DNA of 45,611 bases from QQUD01 sp039029915 (GCA_039029915.1 JBCCFD010000007.1:1-45611); one strand, 5' to 3'; shown: positions 17,859-26,235, counted from the stretch's first letter. Numbers and translations: made by a program. The notes: generated by a model not told the origin, from the sequence alone.

Positions 17859-19178
17859 TTAGTCACCCGATTGGGTTACTAACACAGATTCCGATACAGT
17901 TTGTTTTGTCCCTCTTTTTTCTTTCCAAGCTAGGCTAATATCCCAAATCACGAGGATTAAAAGCATCGTGGTCATGATGTAAATTTGAGCCACGACAACT
18001 TGTCTTAGCGTGGCGTGGAACAACCATAAACCAATTACCTGTGTCAATCCGCCAAATACAGCCAACCAGGAACCTGTGCCTTGGCCTGTTGATAACCGAT
18101 AGGTAATAATGACATTGGCTAGCGCATAGACTGATGTTGCCAAGGCATAAAGCCACAGGAGGGGGGCAATGGAAAGATAGGCTTCACCAAACAAGATATT
18201 GACAATGAAATCAGGGAATAAATAGGAAAAGGTTAATATTCCGCCAGAAACGACCGCTACGAGGCCTAATGACAAAGCCAATAGATGCCGGTGTGGCTCT
18301 CCTTTTTGGTGCTTTTGGGCCACAATTGGGAAAAGGACTGTAACAACCGACCAAGTCGCAAAGAAAACGATACGGCCGATTAATGCCAACGCCGCATAAA
18401 GCCCAGCCTCCTCTGCTTCAAAAAAGCGTTTTACAATCAAAATATCGCTATTATTAATTAAGATTTGGCTGAGATGAGCGATGATGACCGGGCCTGCAAA
18501 TAAGGCAATCGTTCTCTTTTGCTTTTTTGACAGCGGTCGTGGTTGAGGCAAGTTTATTTTGGCCTTGCGCGCCACTAGCCAAGTCGCTACGAAAGAAAGG
18601 GTGATGCCGCCCACAGCGCCATTAACTGACCAACCAATCCATACAAAAAGAATAGCGATGATTAACCGCACCCACATTTCAGCCTGATAGCTAACAGCTA
18701 AAGGCCCAAATTTAGTGTTGCCCTGTAAAATGCCGCGGTCTACTCCTTGGGCAAAGTAAATAGGAAACCCCACGCTCAAGATGATGAAAGGCCAAATGGA
18801 GGATGTGTTGAAAAAAGATTGCCAAAAAGGCGAGCCCGCGCCGAGAATAAAGGCCAGTAGCAACCCTAGTCCCCAACCCATTTTATTGAGCCAATGGCGC
18901 ACATTAGAAAGATATTGAGTATCTTCATCAGCGGTTGCCACGGCCGAGAATTTGGCAGAAGTCAGTTGAAACGTGACCGTCACGAAGGTGATCATTAGCA
19001 TAATTGTGACGATCAAACTTAGGTCAGAGAAAGCGGCAGGCCCTAACCATCGGCCTAGGATGAGATTAAACAGATAGTTGCCTCCGTTGACAATCGTCAT
19101 ACTCATAAAAAGCAGTAAGCCGCTGCCAAACAAGCCGCCGGATAGCAATCCCGTTAATTTTGATTTTATAAAGTCCAT
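17859..19178 (-). CDS. Wzx/MurJ-like lipid-linked oligosaccharide flippase
   Basis: Predicted inner-membrane transporter of the MOP superfamily that moves undecaprenyl-linked sugars across the membrane. The 439-residue protein has about 12-14 hydrophobic segments, with the typical N-terminal block GGNYLFNLILGRWLGPAAFSD and the loop YFAQGVDRGILQG. The start ATG (19178) has GGGAGC 5 bases upstream; the TTG four codons earlier is not supported. It lies between two STAS genes with a 29-base gap to the upstream one. That position, with two glycosyltransferases in the same gene run, points to export of a surface glycan or glycosyl donor under partner-switching control. Substrate unknown. Confidence 0.85.
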   Translation of the reverse strand: MDFIKSKLTGLLSGGLFGSGLLLFMSMTIVNGGNYLFNLILGRWLGPAAFSDLSLIVTIMLMITFVTVTFQLTSAKFSAVATADEDTQYLSNVRHWLNKMGWGLGLLLAFILGAGSPFWQSFFNTSSIWPFIILSVGFPIYFAQGVDRGILQGNTKFGPLAVSYQAEMWVRLIIAILFVWIGWSVNGAVGGITLSFVATWLVARKAKINLPQPRPLSKKQKRTIALFAGPVIIAHLSQILINNSDILIVKRFFEAEEAGLYAALALIGRIVFFATWSVVTVLFPIVAQKHQKGEPHRHLLALSLGLVAVVSGGILTFSYLFPDFIVNILFGEAYLSIAPLLWLYALATSVYALANVIITYRLSTGQGTGSWLAVFGGLTQVIGLWLFHATLRQVVVAQIYIMTTMLLILVIWDISLAWKEKRGTKQTVSESVLVTQSGD

Positions 19179-19207
19179 AGTAGCTCCCAAGCGTTTTGCC
19201 TATTTGG

Positions 19208-19546
19208 CTAAAATAGGGCCACAGCCGATTCGGCCGTGTTAGCCATATCAAATACCCGGTCAAATTTTGTGAGTTTTAAGATGCGCATGGCTGACTCATT
19301 TTGAGGCGCTACCAATTTCACGTCCCCATTTTCCTGTCTAGCTTGCTTCAATAGCGAAACCAAAGCTGCCAAACCTGCACTATCCATAAAAGGAACCTGG
19401 CTTAAATCAAGAACAAATTGATAAACGCCGTCGCTGATCATCTCATTAAACTTCTCTTTAATTTGTGGTGCACTAACGGCATCAATTTTTTCATTTAATT
19501 TAACGACTGATACTTTTGAAACAATGTCCTGAACTTGAAAATACAT
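19208..19546 (-). CDS. STAS-domain anti-sigma-factor antagonist
   Basis: Single STAS domain of 112 residues, SpoIIAA/RsbV-like. The phospho-site motif is VPFMDSAGLAALV, with Ser following the conserved Asp, and the C-terminal LTKFDRVFDM helix is typical. GGGGAGA lies 5 bases before the ATG. It sits directly upstream of the flippase (29-base gap) and downstream of the RsbW-like kinase and PP2C phosphatase, so these three form a full partner-switching set. It differs clearly from the STAS protein at 17289-17633 (for example SAGLAAL against STALSTL), so the two may respond to different kinases. Confidence 0.92.
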   Translation of the reverse strand: MYFQVQDIVSKVSVVKLNEKIDAVSAPQIKEKFNEMISDGVYQFVLDLSQVPFMDSAGLAALVSLLKQARQENGDVKLVAPQNESAMRILKLTKFDRVFDMANTAESAVALF

Positions 19547-19580
19547 GATTATCTCCCCATGTGGATTTGATTTACTTACG

Positions 19581-19659
19581 GGAGTTACGCTCTTGGTCCG
19601 GTTGGTGTCCCCACCGCGCTAGGTTGCTTGGTTTGGAAACTGGTGGCATCTTGCGTAAC
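19581..19659. repeat. Nested inverted repeats in the RsbW-STAS spacer
   Basis: GTTACGC (about 19584-19590) and GCGTAAC (19653-19659) are a perfect inverted pair. Inside them CCACC (about 19611) and GGTGG (about 19642) form a second pair. The 190-base spacer also has a GTAC-rich hairpin at about 19682-19708 followed by a T-run on the plus strand, opposite to the genes. A leader structure or repeat is possible, and no promoter is clear. Confidence 0.4.
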
Positions 19660-19736
19660 ATCCGCTCCTAAATTACTGATAAGCGTACAAAAACGTGTAC
19701 GACGCTTTTTTCAAAACAATATTCATTTGCTTTCCA

Positions 19737-20198
19737 CTATAAAACCGTCAAAAACTTAGTGAGCCGCCATTTGTTGACGCCGCCAGCCGATGAATAATCA
19801 GTCTTATCCATCAGCTTTTGGATAAGATATAGCCCATATCCTCTCACCTGTAGCTGCTCAGGATTGGGTTCTTCAACTAGGGTAGGGTCAAAAGCATTCC
19901 CTTTATCTTCAACATCTACAACCAGCTGAAGCGGAGATGGGATGACTGAAAAGATAAGGTTAATATCACCGGTATCTTTTGCTGAATAGGCGTGATCAAC
20001 AATGTTGGTGCACGTTTCATGAACGGCTAATTGAATATTGTAAATAAGGTTTTCTGAATCTTTTAAAACTTCAGTTCGCTTAAAAATGCTCTCAATACAA
20101 TCTCCAACAATGCATAAAAAATCTCCATTGGCTGGGCCGCTTAGATGAATGGGGTGCATTGTCGGGTGATGTGTGGCGGTCTGTTCTTTGTTATTCAT
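19737..20198 (-). CDS. RsbW/SpoIIAB-like serine kinase (HATPase_c_2)
   Basis: GHKL ATPase of 153 residues. The N-box is AVHETCTNIVDHAY, the G1-like box is VEDKGNAFDP, and the G2-like box is VRGYGLYLIQKLMD. It starts 3 bases after the PP2C stop, so the kinase and the opposing phosphatase are co-translated. In known partner-switching systems such a kinase phosphorylates a STAS protein, and the PP2C enzyme reverses it. The N-terminal 25 residues are His/Pro-rich and poorly conserved in appearance. It shares the N-box pattern (NIQLAxHExCxNIxDHA) with the kinase at 15662-16135, indicating an old duplication, but the rest has diverged. Confidence 0.9.
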   Translation of the reverse strand: MNNKEQTATHHPTMHPIHLSGPANGDFLCIVGDCIESIFKRTEVLKDSENLIYNIQLAVHETCTNIVDHAYSAKDTGDINLIFSVIPSPLQLVVDVEDKGNAFDPTLVEEPNPEQLQVRGYGLYLIQKLMDKTDYSSAGGVNKWRLTKFLTVL

Positions 20199-20201
20199 TT
20201 A

Positions 20202-21719
20202 TTATTTACCTTTTACCACAATGATTGTTTGATCATCATCCTGTAGTGAGCCAGCCCCAAAATTAGAAATTGTTCTATATAGGGATTCGAGAATGTCTTT
20301 AGCACCAAGTTCTCGTATGGCAGCAACGGACTCTAGCAGCTTATCGTACCCAAATAGCTCTCCGACGGGATTGCGAGCCTCGGCAAAGCCGTCTGTGGCC
20401 ACAACCAATAGGTCTCCGCGCGAAAACGAGATTTTTTGATTTTCTGCAAGATTTGTGGGTAGGACGCCAACGGCCGTTCCGTCAGCTTCAAGCAGTCGCG
20501 GTTGTCCCGATTTTGGGCAATAGATAACTGGCGAATGACCGGCGTTTGCATATATCAAAGTTTTAGAGTGGGGCTGATGATACCCAACAAACACTGTCGC
20601 AAACATCCCCACCTCAGTGAAGTCGTCATATAAATCTTCGTTCGTTCGATCAAGGATTAGTTTGGGGCAAGGTTCCTCTAAAGAGCGGACCGAGCTTCTC
20701 ATAGCGGTGCGAATCATAGCCATAAGTAACGCTGACGGCATTCCCTTACCAGCCACATCCCCTACTGTGAAGACCAGTGGACCATTTGACTCACCGATGA
20801 AATCATAAAAATCTCCCCCGACCTCTAGAGCAGGGAGAGCAAAAGAGGCGATGTCTAACTCCGCGGAGATTGGGGCATCTTGTGGTAACAATTGGAGCTG
20901 CACGTCGCGGGCTAAAGCCATTTCGGTCTGAAGCTTCGCTTTTTGAAGACGCTGTTCCTGAAGTAAAGCATTCTCAATATGAACCTCAATGTTTTGAATG
21001 ACTGCTTCAATTAATTTAATGTCCGGTGACTTAAATTGTTGATCAATCCGATTGATAAGCCCCGCTACCCCTCTAATTTTCCCTTCAATCTTGATAGGGC
21101 AAACTAAAATGCTTTGAATACCTTTCGGCAACGGGCGCGATCGATCGTTATCATTGGAAAGGTAGCTGTCGGCCTCTTCGATAACGAGGTCATATGCCCA
21201 GTGGACAAGATCGTCTGTTATAAAATTCTTTGGTTTTTTTTGCAGGTGAAGCTTTTTGTTCCCGAGCGTTAGCCGAATAAAGACCCCTTCAATGTGAATC
21301 ATTTGGGTGATGACTTGCAAAACGGATGCTAATAAATTGGGGATCTTGACCTGACTGCGGGCTGATCGGGTAACGTCATAAAGTGCTAATAGTTGATCTT
21401 GGGTTTCAACCAGTTCAGATGTTAAAGCTTCCATTTCCCCATCAACTAAAATCAGCTGAGAAATAAAATCTGCATCAGATTGTAATCTTGCTAGATAAAC
21501 TGTTGACTTTAGACCTGTTAAATGCAGGCTGCCCAAATTTAATCCCCGAAGTTTAATTGGTGCTTCAAAGTTTTGAGGATGAGCGACGTCATGCTCCCCC
21601 CATCCGGCAACCGTTTGGGTAAATTCTGTTAACTTAAATGAGGTTGCACCAATTTCAAACCAAGCGTTAGCCATAGCTTCAAACTGTGATTTGTAGGTGG
21701 TGTAGATAGTGGTTAGCAT
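20202..21719 (-). CDS. GAF-PP2C (SpoIIE/RsbU-type) serine phosphatase
   Basis: Predicted phosphatase that dephosphorylates STAS proteins in response to a ligand. Residues about 1-100 are an N-terminal sensor-like region, about 110-290 a GAF-type domain, then a short coiled coil (about 285-310) and a SpoIIE-type PP2C domain to the end (505 residues). Metal-site motifs are LEVGGDFYDF, VGDVAGKGMPSALLMAM, IYANAGHSPVIY, VVATDGF and the C-terminal DDQTIIVV. I start it at the ATG at 21719 because the TTG at 21836 has no ribosome site and would add 39 residues of basic, low-conservation sequence. The ribosome site of the chosen ATG is weak too. The RsbW-like kinase starts 3 bases downstream. Confidence 0.9.
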   Translation of the reverse strand: MLTTIYTTYKSQFEAMANAWFEIGATSFKLTEFTQTVAGWGEHDVAHPQNFEAPIKLRGLNLGSLHLTGLKSTVYLARLQSDADFISQLILVDGEMEALTSELVETQDQLLALYDVTRSARSQVKIPNLLASVLQVITQMIHIEGVFIRLTLGNKKLHLQKKPKNFITDDLVHWAYDLVIEEADSYLSNDNDRSRPLPKGIQSILVCPIKIEGKIRGVAGLINRIDQQFKSPDIKLIEAVIQNIEVHIENALLQEQRLQKAKLQTEMALARDVQLQLLPQDAPISAELDIASFALPALEVGGDFYDFIGESNGPLVFTVGDVAGKGMPSALLMAMIRTAMRSSVRSLEEPCPKLILDRTNEDLYDDFTEVGMFATVFVGYHQPHSKTLIYANAGHSPVIYCPKSGQPRLLEADGTAVGVLPTNLAENQKISFSRGDLLVVATDGFAEARNPVGELFGYDKLLESVAAIRELGAKDILESLYRTISNFGAGSLQDDDQTIIVVKGK

Positions 21720-21937
21720 AATTTTTTCTTGATGCCTTGAAAACAGTCGATGTGTTCCCTTGAAACATCTCTGGTGCTGGGGCCGAAATGTGGTGACAGC
21801 ATCCAGCAGAACCGATTTGATTGGTTTTAAGTGCAAACAAAACAGATTAGATGGATAAAAATTTTTTGCCCTGATTTTGTTTGCATTGAAGTACCGCTAA
21901 AATCAATTCTTATCCATCAAAATCTATTTAACTGTAC

Positions 21938-23134
21938 TTAAATCAAGGTCATCATGTGCAGTAAATACCAATCAACAACATCGCTAATGGGTAACCCTTT
22001 TGAAGCAAGAAAATTTTTCATGCCCAGCTCTTGACGGTGCTGATGATTATCAATAATGTTTGCGATAGCCTTTGCTAGGCTTTGCGGATCGTTGGGTTCA
22101 AAGAATTCACCGTCATAGCCTTCTTCCTGGATTACTTCGGCAAAGTCACCGATGTTGGGTAGGACGGCTGGTTTCCCATAATCGCCCGCTTGGTGCAGAA
22201 CGCCAGAACTCCCTGTTGTGCTGGTATAAGGAAAGACAACAACGGCCGCTTCGCTAAAAATCTTGGGCACATCTTCCTCTGCTACATAACCGGTAAACCG
22301 AATATTGGGGACGTGGGTATAGGTTTCTTCTACGGTTTCTAAATATTGGGGTGCGTTTGGGCTGTTGCTTCCAGCAATAACGAGTTCGAGCTGTGAACGG
22401 CCGTTATCCGCGAGCATCTCAAATGCTTCTACCAGCGGTTCCACTTTTTTGTACGTACCAAACTTACCAAATGTCATAATTTGCATCGGGCCATCGGGTA
22501 GGTCAAAGCTTGGCAGTTCAACCGAATCTTCAAATGAGCCATGCGGGGCAAGCACCACATTGGGCGTGCCATATTTCTTCTCCAAAATTTCCACGTACTT
22601 GGGAATCGTTAACGCCACCATATCCGCCATCAATATAAATCGCGTGGTGATGGTGCCCGCTAGACGAATGATCTTTTCCACAATTGGATTTTGGTTAAAA
22701 CCTGCACTTCTAAGGTCAACCGTTTCCATAATATTGTGAAGTAAAACAACGCTTTTAAATCCCGCCATTTTGAGAATCATCGGTGTTAGCAAGCCTAAGG
22801 TAGCCGCTATCTTTTTATCCCCAAATGAAGCAAACTGAATGTTGAACAGCACAATATCAGGGTTGATTTTGCGCACTTGTTTTAAAATCTTGGTTGGATT
22901 TTGAAGACTATTAAATTCCCAACAGGAGATTGCTTTGACAGGCACACCTTCTGTAGATGCATCTTCAACAGCATCATAATTTTCACCTGTGGGAAGATGA
23001 TCAACTAATAGAAATAGCTCGCTCACTTCGGGCTTCTGGCGTAAAAAGCGTACAAAATGATACGCGTATTCATTGAGTGAGCTTTTGCTCGGCGGATGAG
23101 CAGTGACCATGGCAATGCGGATTTTTTTATGCAT
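21938..23134 (-). CDS. Glycosyltransferase family 4 (GT-B fold)
   Basis: Cytoplasmic sugar-nucleotide-dependent transferase of 398 residues. The N-terminal half starts IRIAMVTAHPPSKSSLNEYAYHF, typical of GT4 acceptor domains. The C-terminal donor domain has ELVIAGSNSPNAPQYL, FTGYVAEEDVPKIFSEAAVVVFPY and SSGVLHQAGDYGKPAVLPNIGDFAEVI; the usual EGFG-type E is replaced by a TTGSSGVLHQAG block. AAGGGGG lies 4 bases before the ATG. It overlaps the preceding GT2 gene by 8 bases, showing tight coupling. It probably extends a lipid-linked glycan together with that enzyme; sugar specificity cannot be read. Confidence 0.88.
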   Translation of the reverse strand: MHKKIRIAMVTAHPPSKSSLNEYAYHFVRFLRQKPEVSELFLLVDHLPTGENYDAVEDASTEGVPVKAISCWEFNSLQNPTKILKQVRKINPDIVLFNIQFASFGDKKIAATLGLLTPMILKMAGFKSVVLLHNIMETVDLRSAGFNQNPIVEKIIRLAGTITTRFILMADMVALTIPKYVEILEKKYGTPNVVLAPHGSFEDSVELPSFDLPDGPMQIMTFGKFGTYKKVEPLVEAFEMLADNGRSQLELVIAGSNSPNAPQYLETVEETYTHVPNIRFTGYVAEEDVPKIFSEAAVVVFPYTSTTGSSGVLHQAGDYGKPAVLPNIGDFAEVIQEEGYDGEFFEPNDPQSLAKAIANIIDNHQHRQELGMKNFLASKGLPISDVVDWYLLHMMTLI

Positions 23135-23891
23135 AACGCCCCCTTAAATCATTGATCTTGATTTTCATTAAATCTCGTAGAAAACGCTGAACCTCTTTGC
23201 GCGTGTCGACTTTCGACCCTGGCGCATCAATCCAGCTGACTGGCACTTCGATGACTTTGTAACCAAACTTGGTGGCTAAAAATAAAATTTCTAAATCAAA
23301 AGAGAACCCCATTAAGGTTTGGGTTTTATGAAGCCGTTGGGCGGCTTCTTGAGTGTACATTTTGAATCCACACTGTGTGTCGCGAACGGGGATGCGGAAA
23401 ATGTTTTTAACAATCCAGCGTAACCCACCACTTAAAACGTGGCGTAATAATGATTTGTTTGATTCGCCAGATTCGGATAAAGCCCGTGAGCCAACGGCGA
23501 CGTCATATTCGGCCGTTTCCAATTTTTGGAGAAGATTTTTGACCTCTTCAATTGGTGTTGAGTTATCGGCATCTGCAAATAAGACAAACTTTCCTTCTGC
23601 CGACAGCATTCCTCTTTGGACTGCGCTGCCTTTTCCCCCATTTTTCTTGGCTCTTAATAATTTCAGGTTAACAAAGTTGAGCTCTTCAACCAATTGGGGC
23701 GTCGAATCGTTTGAGCCATCATCTGCAATAATAAGCTCCCAAGAAAATCCTAAATCTGACACATGTGAGGCAATCGCCCCAATTGTTGGAATAATTCGTT
23801 CTTCCTCATTGTAGGTTGGAATAATGATTGAGAGATGTGGTTGTTCAGCATTAGGTGTGCTTTTCCAATTTTGGTAATTTGGATATGCCAT
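23127..23891 (-). CDS. GT2 glycosyltransferase, polyprenyl-phosphate sugar synthase-like (ALG5/DPM1-like)
   Basis: GT-A fold enzyme of 254 residues that probably loads a hexose from a nucleotide sugar onto undecaprenyl phosphate. Motifs are LSIIIPTYNEEERI, the IADDGSNDST nucleotide site, KKNGGKGSAVQRGM, the metal site FADADNSTP, the acceptor region DTQCGFKMY (as in dolichyl-phosphate glucosyltransferases) and WIDAPGSKVD. There are no C-terminal membrane helices, unlike CsbB. GGAGC lies 6 bases before the ATG. It is the first gene of the minus-strand run. In the YfhO systems of Firmicutes a GT2 of this function supplies the sugar donor, which matches the yfhO-like gene at the other end of this cluster. 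Confidence 0.9.
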   Translation of the reverse strand: MAYPNYQNWKSTPNAEQPHLSIIIPTYNEEERIIPTIGAIASHVSDLGFSWELIIADDGSNDSTPQLVEELNFVNLKLLRAKKNGGKGSAVQRGMLSAEGKFVLFADADNSTPIEEVKNLLQKLETAEYDVAVGSRALSESGESNKSLLRHVLSGGLRWIVKNIFRIPVRDTQCGFKMYTQEAAQRLHKTQTLMGFSFDLEILFLATKFGYKVIEVPVSWIDAPGSKVDTRKEVQRFLRDLMKIKINDLRGRYA

Positions 23892-24296
23892 ATCTAAGCT
23901 CCATTTTTTTCTCGGGATGTTGGCTCCCCTAGAAGTCTACTAAAGGCAAATTGAGTAGATAGATAGCTGGCTTATTTGCAATTTGCGCTGATCTGCGATT
24001 TTGATTCGTTATAAGAGCGGTTCTTCTGATAACGTTATTTGATTATTAAGAAACTGGCTTGGGTGTAAAATATTTCTTCGGTACCAAATTACGTGAAGGC
24101 AACGTAAATTATCGATTTTGGGGCAGAGAATATAATTTTATGTGAAGTTTTTGGCTGATTTGAGGGACTTGATCAGGTTGAACGTACTGAAAGTGACACA
24201 ATTTTCTGACACTAATTCTAGCGACCTGTCAATAGTCCGTAAATTTTTTAGCTGAGGACGGTTGGTTTCTTGATTTATAGGATTGAGTGTATTAGT
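23892..24296. promoter_or_regulatory. Divergent intergenic region with shared 19-base motif
   Basis: This 405-base AT-rich spacer separates the minus-strand glycan cluster from the plus-strand regulators and should hold promoters for both. GTGAAGGCAACGTAAATTA at 24093-24111 recurs exactly at 35647-35665, upstream of the STAS-GT-C operon. In this copy, TTACGT (24089-24094) and ACGTAA (24102-24107) are inverted arms 7 bases apart, so the site could be an operator or hairpin. No riboswitch class was recognised. Confidence 0.45.
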
Positions 24297-25034
24297 ATGG
24301 TGCCTATGTTGCGCCAAACGACTGAAGATGATGAACAAATTATTCTAATCGTAGATGATAGCCCTTATATTGTACAAGCTGTTGAGCATACGTTGAAGCC
24401 GGAAGGCTTTAAGGTGCGCACTGCTTTATCTAGCGAAGAAGCGCTGTTGAACATTCAAAAGAATGGCTTGCCTCATTTAGCCTTAGTTGATCTGAATATG
24501 CCCGGGATTGATGGGTTTCAACTTTGTGAGTCCATTCATGAATACAGCGATCTCCCTATCATTATGCTAACGGCAATTGATGATGAAGCAACGGTGGTGC
24601 ATGGTTTAGATAACTTTGCAGAAGATTACATTATTAAACCGTTTCGGGCAGCGGAGCTAGTGGCACGGATTAAGCGCGTGTTGCGTCGCATGGGCGATTT
24701 TGCGTACCGTTTGGAGCCTATTGTTTTTATTGATGATAATCTTCAGATTGATTTCCCAAATCGACAAGCGTTTGTGCAACAAAAGCAAATCCAACTAACG
24801 CCGACTGAAACAAAATTACTTTACATTTTGATTCGGAACGCTGGGCGAACGGTTACGAATAATTTTTTGCTTCGCCGCGTATGGCCTAATGATGACGCAT
24901 TTGAAGATCGGCTTCATACACATATCTATCGCTTGCGCCGAAAAATTGAAGAATCCCCAAAGAATCCTCACTATGTTATTTCTGAGTGGGGCACAGGGTA
25001 CACGTTCATCGCTAATAAAAACCCCAGTCGCTAA
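24297..25034 (+). CDS. OmpR/PhoB-family response regulator
   Basis: Receiver plus winged-helix DNA-binding regulator of about 245 residues. The acidic pair is in LIVDDSP, the phospho-Asp in LVDLNMPG, the Thr in MLTAID and the Lys in IIKPF. The Trans_reg_C domain (about 145-243) has QLTPTETKLLYIL, RVWPNDDAFEDRLHTHIYRLRRKIE and WGTGYTF. The start is uncertain: ATG 24297 is used, but ATG 24306 is equally possible and neither has a strong ribosome site. No histidine kinase is adjacent. It is a close paralogue of the next gene, with a nearly identical KPF..ELxxRIxRVLRR linker, and may control the flanking surface gene clusters. Confidence 0.9.
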   Translation: MVPMLRQTTEDDEQIILIVDDSPYIVQAVEHTLKPEGFKVRTALSSEEALLNIQKNGLPHLALVDLNMPGIDGFQLCESIHEYSDLPIIMLTAIDDEATVVHGLDNFAEDYIIKPFRAAELVARIKRVLRRMGDFAYRLEPIVFIDDNLQIDFPNRQAFVQQKQIQLTPTETKLLYILIRNAGRTVTNNFLLRRVWPNDDAFEDRLHTHIYRLRRKIEESPKNPHYVISEWGTGYTFIANKNPSR

Positions 25035-25070
25035 ATTCTTTCATTTTCACGCCCTATTTACTCTCGCCTG

Positions 25071-25105
25071 AGTACCAAAACGGCCGTTTTTCGCCGGTGG
25101 GTACT
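25071..25105 (+). terminator. Possible hairpin between the paired regulators
   Basis: AGTACC (25071-25076) pairs with GGTACT (25100-25105), and CGGC (25081-25084) pairs with GCCG (25093-25096) inside it. The inner arm is built from an ACGGCCGT palindrome. The structure is followed by ATTTTC, a weak T-tract, so termination between the two regulator genes is possible but unproven. Confidence 0.3.
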
Positions 25106-25166
25106 ATTTTCAATTTGGCGAACACCCTTAGACTGAAAAATTGATACTTCATTTAGGGGTTAAATT

Positions 25167-25886
25167 ATGGTGCGGGAGCTACCACCTGAAATCAAACAAA
25201 TTTTTGTTGTTGAAGACGATACATTGCTGCTCAAAGCGATTGAAAAATTGCTTGCTGATGAGGGGTTTGATGTAAAAACGGCCGTTTCTGGCGAGGAAGC
25301 ACTCCGTTTTGTAAAACGCCACGGCCTGCCTCATTTGATGGTTGTTGATCTCAACTTACCTAAAATGGACGGGTTTGAGTTTGTTCGGACCGTGCAGCAG
25401 TTTAGCGATGTGCCCGCCATCATGGTAACGGCCGTTGATGAGGTTGCAACCATTGCGACAGGTCTGAACGATTGCCTTGAAGATTATATCGTCAAACCGT
25501 TTCGGTCCAGTGAACTGCTCTCAAGAATCAACCGCGTGTTGCGTCGAGTTGATAACTTTGGGTACATCAACGATCCGATCATCTTTATCGATATTGATTT
25601 ACAGATCGATTTGCCCAACAGAACAGCGTATCTTGATGAAAAAGCCGTTTCCCTCTCGCCAACTGAGACGAAGCTTTTGCACATATTGATGAATCACGCT
25701 GAGCGAACAGTTAGCTATGATTTTCTCCTGCGTCGTATTTGGCCAAGAGAAAAGGCTGTTGAAGAGAGATTGCACACCAATGTGTATCGTTTGCGCAAGA
25801 AGCTGGAGCAAAATCCAAAGCAACCAAAATATATCCGATCCAATTGGGGAATGGGGTATATGTTTTGTTGGGGGAATAGTGGGTGA
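25167..25886 (+). CDS. OmpR/PhoB-family response regulator (paralogue of the preceding gene)
   Basis: Regulator of 239 residues with receiver motifs VVEDDTLLL, VVDLNLPK (phospho-Asp), MVTAVD and IVKPF, and a winged-helix domain containing SLSPTETKLLHILM, RIWPREKAVEERLHTNVYRLRKKLE and WGMGYMF. AGGGG lies 7 bases upstream of the ATG. Much of the protein matches its neighbour residue for residue (for example ELLSRINRVLRRVDNFGY against ELVARIKRVLRRMGDFAY), so this is a tandem duplication. It directly precedes the giant secreted DUF11 protein and is a candidate regulator of it. No kinase is encoded within several kilobases on this strand. Confidence 0.92.
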   Translation: MVRELPPEIKQIFVVEDDTLLLKAIEKLLADEGFDVKTAVSGEEALRFVKRHGLPHLMVVDLNLPKMDGFEFVRTVQQFSDVPAIMVTAVDEVATIATGLNDCLEDYIVKPFRSSELLSRINRVLRRVDNFGYINDPIIFIDIDLQIDLPNRTAYLDEKAVSLSPTETKLLHILMNHAERTVSYDFLLRRIWPREKAVEERLHTNVYRLRKKLEQNPKQPKYIRSNWGMGYMFCWGNSG

Positions 25887-26235
25887 TTTGGTTATCTGGT
25901 ATTAGGAATCGGAGCTTTGTAACCAATAACTATTAACCAGTAACCAGTAACTATTGACCAGTAACCACGAATTAGCCATTGCTGATGACTGATCAGGGGT
26001 CAGTTACACACCATTACATCGGAGCCATTTCCTCCTAAGTCAGAATTTCTGACAGAACTTATTCATAGAGTGTCGAGCCGAAGGCGTGTAGGAACTGCTG
26101 CGCGGCTTGAAAGGGCATATGTGACCAGAAAATAGGTTTAGAGAAGATAGATCATTTTCTGCTCACTTCGTAAACGGGAAGCTACTGCTGAAATGAATTG
26201 AAATTTTGCCCCGTTTACCGAGACAAAGAGGATTT
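25887..26235. other. Intergenic region with degenerate TAACCAGTAAC repeats and an inverted repeat
   Basis: This 349-base region contains short degenerate direct repeats (TAACCAATAACTAT, TAACCAG twice, TAACTATTGACCAG, TAACCA) at 25920-25968. It also has a perfect inverted repeat GTCAGAA-T-TTCTGAC at 26039-26053, 183 bases before the giant gene start, which could be a regulator site. The upstream RR gene shows no obvious terminator. GAGGA just before 26236 is the ribosome site. Confidence 0.55.

Noticed and set aside
10156..23891. General stress sigma-B type operon
   Set aside because: The partner-switching genes are present but no sigma factor gene is found, and the neighbours are glycan genes.
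25920..25968. CRISPR array
   Set aside because: Repeat units are short (7-14 bases) and degenerate, spacing is not regular, and no cas gene is present.
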